Of a DNA stretch of 64,000 nt, positions 46,623 to 59,300 are shown in pieces. Each line of letters starts with the position of its first letter. The stretch's first letter is position 1. Origin of the DNA: Otatea glauca. Taxonomy: Eukaryota > Streptophyta > Magnoliopsida > Poales > Poaceae. The stretch spans positions 62,411,078 to 62,475,077 of the forward strand of contig CM070711.1 of NCBI GenBank assembly GCA_036346275.1. Direction: 5' to 3'. The notes under the pieces are model-generated. The model saw only the letters and a list, made by a program, of their open reading frames with translations. It had not been told where the DNA came from and ran no database searches. The position numbers and the translations under genes were made by a program.

Positions 46623-47155
46623 AACATCAATATTATTTTCCCATTGGTCATCAGACCTACCCCTCTCATAGCTGTTCCAAACCTCCATCTCAGCTCCTCC
46701 TCTCATATTTGTCCACGGATATGGTTCTGGTGCAGCCTCATGGAGATCAGAATTTAAACAGTCCCCACAGGTCTGGACCGTCCAATCGAACGAACGGACA
46801 GTACAGATCTACCAAACCAATGTGCTACAGTGTTTTGCTACAGTACTGCTACAATAAAAAACTTTGCTGCATTGATTTGCTACAATACTCCGAATTGATC
46901 TTGACTGCCGCTGATCCAACAATACAAGACGCTGACATTTAAGTTACGGTCCCTAAGAGATCGCACAGAACCTTATCCCGTCCTCGCGCTTCTCTCACGC
47001 GCGAGCCCTCACCGCCCGCCACAAGACCTCCTCTCATAGCCGCCCCAAACCTCCTCCTCGACACTCGGTTGCATTGTGGCCACCACCGCTTTTTATCACC
47101 ACACCGCCGCCTCGCCCTCTCTCGGGGCCGCTGCTCCATCATACTTTCACCTAGG
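46623..47155. other. Unassigned spacer with a small MITE-like segment
   Basis: ACAGTCCCCACAGGTCTGGACCG (from about 46759) and TTAAGTTACGGTCCCTAAG (about 46939) resemble the ends of the MITE in protease intron 6. Two GC-rich stretches near 46630-46700 and 46980-47140 share CTCCTCTCATAGC. No gene is supported. Confidence 0.35.
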
Positions 47156-47370
47156 GGTGCAAACAAAGCGGATAGTTCCCGATCATCCAACCGAATAAAT
47201 TCGGATAGTATTCGGAGGGTAAATTTGGATATTCGAGGTTTTTTTGGATATCGGATTCTAATTGGATAGTTTTTTCTCATTACGGAAATGATATAGAATA
47301 AAAGTATCCATCGGATTCGGATATATCCGAAATAAATTTGAAGCTATCCGTATACTATCCGCTTGTATAT
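47156..47370. mobile_element. hAT-like MITE remnant
   Basis: The left end TAGGGGTGCAAACAAAGCGG is hAT-MITE-like. The interior repeats TTCGGATAT/ATATCCGAA. The expected right end is eroded after CTATCCGCTTG, so this is called a truncated copy. Confidence 0.5.
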
Positions 47371-47819
47371 ATGCATACTTGCCGAGGTATCCAACGCCAA
47401 CCGCCTAAGGCCCAATGCCCAACTCCCGCCGCCCCACACTCGCCTGTGAGTTTTCAATATGGACTCTCTCTCGCCGATGGTCTCCATCTCCATGCCCTAG
47501 CTAGCCGCCGCGAGAGGCTAGCACCGTGACCGGATGTCGATCCCTGGTCAGAAGGGAAACAGAGATGGACGCGAGATAGGAATTCAGAGGCTAAATGGTA
47601 GAGATGATGAGACAATTGAAGAAGAACGTTAAGAACAAGAACTACTCTAACTCTACTTTACTTGGGAGCTAAGTTGGTGAATCACTCTCTGATTCTTTTC
47701 CTTCATAGCGCTTGGCTTAAATGCCGAGTAATCAAATTACAGAGTAAGTTCATTACGTTGAATAGTAAAACAACAATTGATTTTAACTCTCCGTTAATTA
47801 CTAATTCTATTCTAAAAGG
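47371..47819. other. Unassigned; may include the 3' LTR of the chromovirus
   Basis: By position this should contain the 3' LTR of the minus-strand chromovirus to the right. A purine-rich GGAGGACTTAAG followed by TGGAATCAACC on the minus strand (about 47840-47815) is a candidate tract/LTR boundary, but the far end was not identified. Confidence 0.3.
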
Positions 47820-50097
47820 TTGATTCCACTTAAGTCCTCCGATGGAAAAGATATCACCATAGATGTTAAGTTGAATTCAGTAGCGCCTCTACTTTGCTTG
47901 CTGACTTTTCTCCTGCGACTCATCCTGATCACCCTTCTCAGAATTTCTTCACGCCATTTAGCTGCACCTGACAATTTCCCCCTGCTAAACTTGCTTCTTG
48001 TCCCCAAGGAGCAAAATCTGGAAAGGATCTTCGAATGAACGTGACATCCTCCCATGTGGCATCTTCTGGAGCTAGATTTTGCCATTGAATCAACCATTGA
48101 GCAACAGGTTCTCCTTTTCGAGGTATCAACCTTCGATTGAGCACTGCCACTGGCTCAATTTTGATTTGTCCATCATCAGTCACTAATGGCAAACCAGGCA
48201 TTGGTACTGCGTGAGGACCCAGGTGCTTCTTAACTTAGCTGACGTGGAATACATGATGTATATTAGATCCTTCTGGTAACTGTAAACGGTAAGCCACCTT
48301 GCCAACTCTTTCTTCAACCTTGAAAGGTCCATCGAATTTAGACCGGAGTTTGAGTGCTCCCCGAAGACCAAATGCATTCAGACGATACGGTTGAAGCTTT
48401 AAATAAACCATATCTCCCACTTCTAACACCCTCTCAGATCTGAGTTTATCAGCAAAGTGTTTAATTCTTTTCTGAGACTGCAGTAAGTTTTGCTTAACAT
48501 GCTTGATCATCTCTTCTTGCTATCTCATGGTAATCTTTGCCTCTTCGTAAGCATTGCATGGTACGTAGAATTCACCAACCCGAGGTGGAGGGAATCCGTA
48601 CAAAGCTTGAAAAGGAGAGCACTTCGCTGATGTATGGTAGGAAGTGTTATACCACCACTCGGCAAATGGTAACCATGAAAACCATCCTTCGGTTTCAAAA
48701 GCCATGCATCTCAAATATGATTCAAGACACGATTCACTCTCTCCATTTGCCCATCACTTTGCGGCCGATACGCCGTGCTCATCCGGTGAAATTCTCATAG
48801 CTTTGAAGATTTCAAAAGAATCTACTAGTGAAGATTCGATCGCGATCCGTCACTATGGCAATTGGGATCCCATGAAGCTTCAAAATGTTATCAATGAATA
48901 ATCGAACAACCAGTTCTCTCGTGAATGGATGGGACATGCCAATAAAACGGGCGATTTTGTTAAGCGATCAACCACAACCAACACCACATCTTTGCCATGA
49001 GATTTGGGCAATCCTTCTACAAAGTCCATCGAGATATGTGTCCAAACCATCTCAGAATGTCTAGTGGGTTAAGCAATCCGGAGTATGTATATGCTCGTTT
49101 GGCAATCGACATACAGACATTGAGCTATCCATTTTTCTACCTCCTTCCTCGCCTCGGCCAATAGAATACTTTTTGATCCTGTGATAAGTTGCCCGCACAC
49201 CAATGACCACCAAAACTTGATGCATGAAAATCGGTGATGATCTTCTCGCCTCACCTCTCCTTTTCTCCCACATATATTCTTCCTTTAAACCTCAATACAC
49301 CATCTCTTAATGTGTACTTAGAAGATGAGTCAATGAGCAATGCACTTCTCTTAACAACTTCGATTGTTTTCATCATCTATGTAGCTATTTTTGACATCCA
49401 CTATCCATTCGGAGATGCAACCGCTATGGCTCGGCAAGAATCTTCACCGAAATTTTCAGACTATCCCTACTTGAAAGAGCATCTGCAGCCACATTTTCTT
49501 TCCTCTTTGTATTCGATTTGGTAATCAAATTCAAGGAGCTTTAACAACAATTTGTGTTGTATTCCTTCAGATATCCGCTGAGTTGCTATGTAATCGAGGC
49601 TCTTTTGATCCGCTTTGATAATCACTTACCACCCTAGAAATAATGTCTCCATTTTTGATAGCTTCCAAAACAGCCAAGGCTTCTTTTTCATAGATGGATT
49701 GCGCATTGCCTTTGGCCCTAAAACCTTACTAAAGTATGCAATGGGCTGCCCACTTGCATCAAGACTCCTCCAATGCCACCGCCACATGCATCGGTTTCAA
49801 TAACAAACTACCGAGAGAAATCCGCAAAGCGAGCAATGGACAGCTAGTCATTATTCTTTTAAGTTCTTTGAATGCCTTTGTTTGTTCTTCACCCCGGCCC
49901 ATGATTTTTTTAGCATATCAAAGAGTGGTCTACAAATTTGACCATATCCTTTGACGAACCGCCTATAATATCCCATTAAACCCAAAAATCCTCTCAACTT
50001 TGTAACATTCCTTGGTTTCGCCAATTGAGAATATCCTTATCTTTTGGGGTCAGAGCAACTCCTTGTCCACCGATAATATGCCCTAGATATTCCACTT
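47820..50097 (-). pseudogene. Truncated Ty3/gypsy chromovirus pol with chromodomain
   Basis: Read on the minus strand from the junction: the end of the RT (VEYLGHIIGGQGVALTPKDK, about 50097-50030), a heavily broken RNase H region (about 49950-49300), the integrase core (SMDFVEGLPKSHGKDVVLVV and VDRLTK near 49030, then STAYRPQSDGQMERVNRVL near 48770-48720), the integrase C-terminus (48510-48235, RLNAFGLRGALKLRSKFDGP) and a chromodomain (about 48165-48000, WLIQWQNLAPEDATWEDVTF). The chromodomain after integrase is the mark of chromoviruses, which target chromatin through it. Stops and frame breaks are present throughout. The RT active site, protease and gag are missing because the sequence stops at the duplication junction. 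The Reina/Tekay-like subgroup is a guess. Confidence 0.87.
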
Positions 50098-51881
50098 GTG
50101 GAGATTCACCTGTCGGGCCCGGCGCATGGGAGATCGGCCCTCAAGATAGGGACTCGTTTTCCGCCACTCACGATCTTCCCGGTAGCATTCCTCCTTCATC
50201 GCGAAGGACGCCACGCAAATCTCGTCGATCGTGAGGAATACGATCTCAAAGATCCTCGGGACGTCTCTGATGGGGGTTGGAGTGAACTAACCTGGAAGCA
50301 CGCTGGTTGGAGCTAGCAACCGCCGATCTTGCTGCTCGATTGCGATCGTGGTTTGGTCCCGGTAGTTGGCTGGGGCGTCCAGACCTCGAGTTGGCTGCTG
50401 GAGTGGTCTGAGCTTGCGTTGCATCGAGTAGTGTTTTCATCTGGTTGAACACTGGAGTCATTGGGTTGCCCAGATCCAGTGGCGGAAGGGATTTCAGCAG
50501 CATGTGAGTGCACTGGACTTTTGCCTCAGGAGTGCTGAAGATGTCGCTGTTGTGGCTCTAGCGGGATGCCTACTCCTAGGGCGTGGCCGGGCCTACTGTT
50601 GTGGTTGAGCTGTCGAGGGTTTTGCTATCCCTGAAGATCCCGCGCCCACGAGCGGGACATCGTTGGATTATCGAGATCAAGTTGCTTCAACAGGTTGGCC
50701 ACGATTCCAGTTGTGGCCGCGGCTACTAGATCACGCCGATGATTTGTAGTATTAGGAGCAACAACGTTTGCAGGATCTTGAGGTGTTGTGCATAGGGGAT
50801 CTGGCGCCCCGACCTTCCGCGCGCCTATCCTCGATTCCTTTCTTGGGAACTCCCGACAAGAGCACCGTTGTTAGCTCCGCCATGAACACGCATCGATCTG
50901 CTTGGTCGTTGTTCTCGCTGCCGCTGGCCGCCGTGGCGCCGCTTTCACTATCACTCTCGCCTCGACGCACTCGAGAACGTTGGGCTCTATAGGATCGAAG
51001 TCTATGAAGCACATCTCTCGGCGTGGATCCTAGCAAGGGACTCGAAAGCCGATGTGCAATAGATCTCGCCGATCCCCATCGATATAGCATGGTTCAAGGC
51101 GATCTCGCATCCAACCGTGGGTGCTTGGTCGATGGCGGTGATCAAGCAAAAATTGCCGACGAAGTTTCGCCGGAGAATCCGACGTGACCGCACTCGAGAC
51201 ATGCTTGATCTCGCAAAAATAATTGAAGACGTGCCAACCGTCGAAGGTTAGAAATCGACAATAAACTTATAACTTCGTGTACCTTTGGGTTAGTAAAGTC
51301 AAGCACGAAACAAAGGCACACGATGTATTCAGTTCGAGCCCTGATGGAGTAACACCCTACTTCCTATGCGGATGATATATGTATATGGTGGATTAAGAAC
51401 AAAGAGAATTGTCTAGCCCTAGTTACAATAAAGATTGGATCTAGACGATGGTTAAACTATGGTGGAGGTTGACGAAGGTGGGTCGTCGGCTCCTAGTTAC
51501 TCTGCGCCTTGTAAAAGCTCTAAAAGTCTTCTTCTTCTCCTGGTTTTGGAAGTCTTGCCTTGAGGACCCCTACCCCGACCTTATATAGTCGGGGAGCCTG
51601 CACTCAAAGTTGAGTTGTAGTCGGTTTGGGATATCGATCGTAGCCGATAAGGAGTCCATCGTTGCATGATCTTCGTAGCATATCCAAACTTCCTTGGATA
51701 TTAGGCGACTCGAGTCGGTTTCTTCGCACGGAAAAGCGATCGAGTCCTTCCTAATATGGAAATATCCTCCGCTTATAGCTTATCCCATAGAATCGGATCC
51801 GTGATATCCGAGTTTCTATATGTCGCTATATCCTTCGCAGATCCTCGCACGCACGCATACCCAATATTTAGATATTCGACA
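50098..51881 (-). mobile_element. Partial Tat element: gag 5' part plus 5' LTR, copy 2
   Basis: Gag N-terminal segments and leader at 50098-51238, then an LTR at 51239-51881 (CGTCGAA start, so the terminal TG has become CG; TTCGACA end), followed by the same ATATG flank as copy 1. There is no pol and no second LTR. Confidence 0.88.
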
Positions 51882-51979
51882 ATATGATCCTCACATGCAT
51901 GTAATCTCACGCTATGAAACTAGTTGGACAATTTTAGGATGGCAATCGGTTGGACACGCCCAAGCCGATCACCATATCA

Positions 51980-52631
51980 TCTCTATATTAAAGCGGTGGG
52001 AATGGCGTGACCTCACCATGCCACATCGCCCCACTCGCAAAAAAACCTCCGCAAAATTGGAAATTACGTTCGGGTCCTTTTACCGGTTTTTAATAAAATA
52101 GACAAAAAAAGAAATTACGCTCGTGTCCTCCGGGTTTGCGCTCGTGTCCTCACGCGGTTTTTAGCGGAATCGACCGTGAAAAATGAAATTACGCTTAGGT
52201 CCCAAAAACGTTTTTGTTGGATTGACACGAAAAATGAAATTACGCTTATATCCTCCGCTTTTTTCAAACAAGTCCCTTGTTCGCCGACGGCTCATAGCAA
52301 TCCGTGGATTCGCCGACGGAAAAAGCAAAATTATGTTTAGGTCCTAAAAGATGTTTTTGGTTGTATTGACCAAAAATGAAATTACGCTTATATCCTCCGC
52401 TTTTTTCAAAAATCCGTGGATTCACCGACGCTGTATTGACCCGAAAAATGAAATTACGTTTATATCCCTCCTCGTTTTTTTTCCAAAAAATCCTCGGATT
52501 CACCGACGGCTCATACATTTATGTCCTCAGATCCATTTTTCCAAAAAATAATCATCGAACCAAGTTTCGCGTGTCGCAACGTCGCGCAGCTGAATTTTGC
52601 ACGACGCAACGTTGCGCGTGGCCCTTTCTAG
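51980..52631 (+). mobile_element. Helitron 1, copy 2
   Basis: Same A|TC start and CTAG|T end as at 24171-24831. Here the terminal hairpin is the perfect palindrome CGCAACGTTGCG, 11 nt before CTAG. Confidence 0.83.
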
Positions 52632-53387
52632 TAGGTTTTATTCAACACTTTAGCTTATAGTGCGCCATGCAATACTGATAGCCAATATTTTACTTCGATT
52701 TGACATAAAAAAAATATGTTACTAAGACTTTAAGTGGCCAGTCCATTCTGATTCACATTAACTTCATTTAATTAATCAGGAACCTAGCTAAACCAACCCA
52801 ACGTGGCTCTGTTTAGAACGTATGATTTTCATAGGATTGCGTACGAGCGAGGGTGAATAATTCCTTTCCTACAAAATTATATGGGATTCCTATGTTCTAA
52901 ACATGATCTGCCCGGCTTCGACAGCTTTGAAGTAAAAAATTCCATAGAAGCTTCATGTGAAAAGAAGCATCCAAGTTAAATGCTTTAATTTTCACATTGG
53001 TTCCAAATAGCGCAGAAAGTAAAGCGCACCATCAACCCCCCCGCGCCGCCTGCTTGTGAACGTCGCTTTGTAAGAGCTATTGTGCATGGTATGCGTGGTA
53101 AAGTTAAAAATTCTACACGGTTCAGCCTCGAAATCCTGTGTACCTATTTATCCGTGCCAGTTTTTATGCCCTTGACCTGCTTGCATGTTGCCCGCATGTG
53201 GAGCTCATTAATTTGCTAAGCAGCGGCTTAGATGCCAGGTTATCTAACGTGGGGCCGTGCTCCACGCTAAGAAGAAGAAAACACCGAGCAATTTGACCTT
53301 GGCATCTATAAATTCTATGGCGCCCGACCGGAGGCCACGGTGCCAAGCCAGACCTGCGTAGCAGATCACCGGATCGGCGCGCACAAT
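52632..53387 (+). promoter_or_regulatory. Protease copy 2 upstream region with TATA box
   Basis: TATAAAT at 53307-53313, about 75-80 bp before the start codon at 53388. Nearly identical to the copy 1 upstream region. Confidence 0.55.
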
Positions 53388-56300
53388 ATGGGGAGAGGAG
53401 CCCGTATTTTCTCGCTCGCCATCGTGCTCTTCCTCACGCTGCAGACGCCGGCGTCGGCTGCCAAGAAGGCAACTCTCTCTGCCATCCTCACCTTCTTCAA
53501 ACAGTAGCTTGTGTTGTGTTGGTCTCTGATGTAGTAGTACTCTTTTGTGCATGCAGTCTTACCTGATCATCTGCGATGGCCTGGGCTCTCAATATGGTAT
53601 GATCGCTAAAGTAACCACAGAGTAAGACCAAATACGAAATCATAGTTTCGGATGTCGGTACGTTTACGTTCATCTCGTACGTGCTAACGTCCAGAAGAAA
53701 GTGCTTACCTTCTGCTCTCTGGATCCCCAAAAAAATGCAGCTTCACAATCTTGGATGTCTTCGATGACATCCACGGGTTCGCGCTGCTGATCGATGATTT
53801 TTCGTAACAATCCTCAAAGTAAGCACCGTACTTACACCTGCGTACGTACTCCTGTATCATATATGATCGTGATTTTGTACAGATCTCTGTAATCCAGTTT
53901 CCTGGTTCGGTGTTTTATTATTCTCTCACTGACGACACACGCATGCATTGTGCCGATCAATATGTTGTTCTTTGGTTCAGAGCTCCCCGGAGTGTTGGCT
54001 GTGATCCCGGACAGGCTTCACAAGCTCCACACGACGCATTCGTGGGAGTTCCTGGGACTCGAGAAGGCTGAAAAGCCGAGCAACGAGTGGCAGAACGCCG
54101 CCATGTTTGGTAAGGGCGTCATCATCGGGAACGTCGACACAGGTAATAAATCTAGCTCCGGTCACATCGTATAGATATCGTTATTTTCGTATCTTAACCT
54201 TTTTTTATTCGAATTGTATCACAACCGAATTATTCGGATATGGATATAATGGATATGTGACCGATTGGGGTCAGAAACGGATAAAGATATACGGATAATG
54301 CATGCATATATAGAATAATATATATTGAATTAAACCATACGAGTACATGACTATAGTAGCAAGTTATATATCAATCAAACCCAATAGACATCACTGAAAG
54401 AATATGCTACTTTAGGATTAGTAGAACCAACTAATTGTCAATATAAATAGGCTGCTATGGAAAAAATGTAATGAAATGGGCCGGGCCTTGCTAAATGGGC
54501 TGGGTCTTGCTGATATCCGAATAGGAAAAATCAGGATATCCGAATAGGAAAAACTCGGATATCCAGATTCCGTCCCGTATTTCTCGGATATTGGCTGCTT
54601 CGTATCCGATCCCAAATCTGGATTCAAGTATCCGAATCCTGTCCCGAATTCGGCCGGATAGTCAAATCCGGTCTCGAATCTGGTTCCAGATCGGACAGGA
54701 AACATCCGATCCGTTTTCACCCCTACTTATCTCTTGAAAAAGTTGAACCTTGGATGAAATACACCTTTTCATTTAATCAAGTAGACTATATCGAGACTTT
54801 TACTATCCTTGAATGTACCTAAATTTACATTAATATAATATCAAGAGAAATAACAAAATTGAAGGGTAGAGATACCAATTTTTTTATCTTGCTACCTCAA
54901 ATGGTTCAACGTAAATTTGGTATCTTTAAAAATGATAAAATGTCTCGTACTATCAAGGATTCAAATTTCGTTTTTGATAAAATATCGCCCCGGGCAGGAA
55001 TACGAAATTTCACGAAATTCGGATATTTCGATAAATCTCGCTCAAATTCAAAACAAAAATACAAATCCGGTTTGTTTTCTACCGAGAAAAATGAAATTTC
55101 GCTGAAAAATCCCGGAATTTTGGGCGAAATATCCGAAATTTTGACGTTTTGGCAACGGCAGAAAAGTGGGTCAAACGATATCGAAAAATTTTGAATTTTT
55201 TTTAGAGTCCTGACACATATCTGATATTTTCATAAAAATTTTAGATAATTCTGAAGTCCATGGAATTTTTAAAAATTTAAACATTGCTACTGTCCTGATA
55301 AAACGCTGACCGGCAATTTTGAACCGAATGCAAAATGGTTCAAACCACGTTATAAACTTTTGAATTTTTTTTTTGCATGGTTACGATGCATATCTAATGT
55401 TCTCATAAAATTTTTAGATGATGATCAAACTTCATGAATTTTTAAAAATTCGAAAAATACTAATGCCCTGTTAAAAGGCTTACCTGATTTAAACTTGAAT
55501 ATTTAGATGATGATCATTCTCAAATAATGTTTAAAAATTCGAGATGCTACATCCCGATAAAAGTCCGATGATCAATACATAGATTTGCTTTAGCAATAAA
55601 AAAAAATTTAAATTTTTAAAAATTCTACAGAAAGGTGATAATGAAGTGCTTAATATCTCATAAAATATTTCAATCATGATCACACTCCAGTGAATTTATA
55701 AAATTCTTACAAGGCACAGTACCATTTATGTTCTTCTCTTTTTTATTTTTGAAATATAATATAACAAACGGTTGAATGCTTACATAGATTTGATTAACCA
55801 AACAAAAAAAGTTATTTTTTTAAAAAAAATTTATATAATAATACTGAGGCAATTATTAATCTCTCACAAAAATTTTAAATCATAATCACACTCAAGAAAA
55901 TTTATAAAATTTTGACAATGTAACTTTCCCAATTATGTTCATTCTGTTTTTGATTTTTAATGATAAAAAATGAAGGTAAATTATTTTTAAATTTTTTATG
56001 TATGATACTAAGATACTAAAGATATTACCATAAAATTTCATATCATTATCAAGCTTATACAATTTTATAAAAAGCTGACAGTGTTTTTGCCAAAATTTTA
56101 AAATGTCTCAAAAACTCAGTTTTTCAACAAATTTTCATAGGAGATGACTTTCCTGACCAAATCCGGCCAAAAAACATGAAATTTCGGCAAAATTTCGCCA
56201 AGGAAAAAAAACAAAACTTTGGATTACTGTAGCAATTTTTAATTTTTTTTATCCGGCCGGTAATTTAGATTTTGGGGTGGTCCGAAATTTCGCCGAAATT

Positions 56301-59300
56301 CGGTGAGATTTGGAACCCTGCGTACTATATCTATATGTTATTTTAAAGCATCCTGGTAGCAAGGAAAAAGCCTTCGAGTACGACTCGTTAGCTTAACGTA
56401 CGTGGATGCATGTCGATGGATCGCCCTTCTGCGCAAGCAGCTAAGCTAGCTCGTGCGGTGCGGGGTGTGTGGAGTCTTGGACGATGGCCTGGATGCAGTT
56501 GGGGAAAAACTTGCACTAGGTGTCATATACTACATCTACTAAAGCCTGCAAGGTTCCGGCCATGAGGTGCATTTGAGCCGTGGAGCAAGTCGGCTCGGCC
56601 GAGCCGGCCGAAAAAAATTACATCCGGATCCTTTTTCGATTTTTTTTATATATGGGTACTTTTCCCAGAAAAAAAATTACGGTTAGATCTTTTTTCCGAA
56701 AAAAGAATATATATTACGCCTAGGTCCTTTATGCGTTTTTAAGGCTTGCGCTCGGGTCCTTTTACCAAAAAAAGGAATTACGATTAGGTCCTTTTTGTAA
56801 AAGAAAAAAGCGTTCAGATCCTTCTTTTTGAAAAAAATATTCATTGCATTTAGGTCCTTGTTACGTTTTTCTAGCATTACGTTTAAGCCCTTTTGCGGAA
56901 AACACAGAATCCTTTTTAGGTCCTTTTCGCGCGTTTTCTCGATTTGCTCGTGTGTGGAGCGTCGATCGCACGTTTTCTCGATTTGCTCGCGTGGAGAGCG
57001 GCGCTCGCGGCGTGGCACGCCGCGTATAAGTTTCTAGTAACATCTATAGCATCTCTTATGTGATACATATTGGGGGGTGAGAGAAAAAGATTTTAACTAT
57101 TTTGAGATCTGTGCTTGTCATGTATTAGTTTTTAGAATGGATGCTACATAGCACTTGATGCCATATAATTTTTTCCCTAGAGTTGGAGCCTGTGTAAAAC
57201 ATGCATGCAGCTTAGATCAATGGTGTTGCTGATGAGCTGCTACTAGTACAAAAAAAAAGAGATAATGTTATCTTGACCTGGATCCTAATAGTAATGAGCA
57301 CCTACGTGCTTAATTAGGCCTTGAGAGTTGAGATGCATAAAAAAACTAATTGGTTATCCCCAAACGATATACCCCATCCTGAACTAAACAGAATCAAATC
57401 CCAGTTACGCCGGAACCTAAAGTCAACTGAAACCTGGCAAATGGTATCGTCAAGGGGGCTCTGTTGAGGATCAGGCGATTAAACTGCCAAAAAGAAAATA
57501 CAATATGATACTCCACTATACTAACTATCGTCTCGTACATACCAAAGCTTCTGATCTGATGTTGTTTTCTGCGACGTACGAAGGCGTATGGCCAACATCT
57601 GAGAGCTTCAAAGACGACGGCCTGAGCGCCCCGCCGGGGTGGCGCGGCAGATGCGACAAGGGCAACGATACCACCTTCCTCTGCAACAAGTAACGTACAC
57701 CAATAACCACAGCTAGCTTTTACGTCGAGCATTTGCAGATTGGCAATTCTCTGGCCAGAAAGTAACATTAAATTCGTTGACACGGTGCATACAGCAAGCT
57801 GATCGGCGCGAGGTACTTCAACAAGGGCATCCTGGCACCGGGCTTAATGGAGGGAGGCCAGCTGCCGAACCAAACGGACTTCTACTCGCCGCGGGACTAC
57901 GTCGGGCACGGCTCCCACACGCTGTCCACCGCGGGCGGTGGGTTCGTCCAGGGCGCCAGCGTCTTCGACCACGGGAAGGGCACGGCCAAGGGCGGCTCGC
58001 CGCTGGCTCGCGTGGCCGCGTACAAGGCGTGCTACACGCCGGGCTGCTCTAGCCTGGACATCCTCGCCGCAATAATCACCGCGGTGAAAGACGGCGTTCA
58101 CGTGCTCTCGCTCTCCCTCGGCGCAGACGCGTCGGACTACTTGATGGACCTGATCGCCATCGGCTCGTTCTTCGCGGTCCAGAATGGGGTCACCGTCGTC
58201 TGCTCCGCCGGCAACTCCGGCCCGCAGCCGAGCACGGTGACCAATGTGGCTCCCTGGATCTTGACGGTCGGTGCAAGCACCATGGACAGGGACTTCCCAG
58301 CTTATGTCACCTTCGATGGCAACCGCAACACCATCAAGGTTTGGTCCACAGAGAACCTTGCACCATCCGGCCTTGCTCTAGTTAGTGCAATTGATCACTA
58401 CTACTACCTAGGACAGGGCTCCCGCGTAGTCTCCACAGGACTGCAACTTAAGCAGTTCCCGCGGGATCGTCCGATCGAAAACGGACGGTCCGTATCGGCT
58501 AACATACTGTGTAGATTTCACTGTTCAATAAAGTTCTAGGTCAATTTGGACCGTCCAACGTCTCGATCGGACGGTCCTCTCCTGTGAGGACTGTTTAAGT
58601 TGCAGTCCCTACAGGGATTGCACGGAATCCCTGTCCCTGCTACCTACCAATGGGATGCTCTACTGCTACTGTATAAGTGTATATGCATTTTGCATATAGT
58701 TTGCTCATGTCGTTCTGCATGCAATTTGCAGGGACAAAGTCTGGCAAACAGTACTCTGCCTGTTGGCCAGCAGCATGCAATGATCAGCGGGGGCAAGGCC
58801 AATGCCGCAAATCAACCGACGGACAACTCGTAAGAATCGGGTCTTGTTCGGATCGATGTAGTACTACCAAGTGCACCTATTCCATTTCAATGTGCTCATG
58901 GACGAGATCACTCTTGCCTGCAGGACGTTGTGCTTGCCCGGCTCCCTGGACCCTGCCAAGGTGACCGGCAAGATAGTTGTCTGCACCAGAGGAGTGAACG
59001 CCAGAGTCGAGAAGGGGCTGGTGGTGAAGCAGGCCGGCGGCGTCGGCATGGTCCTTGCAACGATGCCAGCACCGGGGACGACATCATCGCGGACCCGCAC
59101 CTCATCGCGGCGGCTCATTGCTCCTACTCCCAGTGCATCGGGCTCTTCAAGTACCTCCAGTCCACCGAGTAAGCGCAGCACATCAACTCCGTAGTTACAC
59201 ACGTCTGGTTCATCTCATATCACGCATTTGACTAATTAACCAAACATTAATCGCTCCTTCCGCATTAGAAATCCGGTCGGTTACATCAACACCACGGACG

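Noticed and set aside
22255..51881. Two copies of the Tat 5' end read as LTR-bounded ends of one giant element
   Set aside because: Both copies are in the same orientation, but homology runs far past the LTR into the protease gene and beyond, so it is a block duplication.
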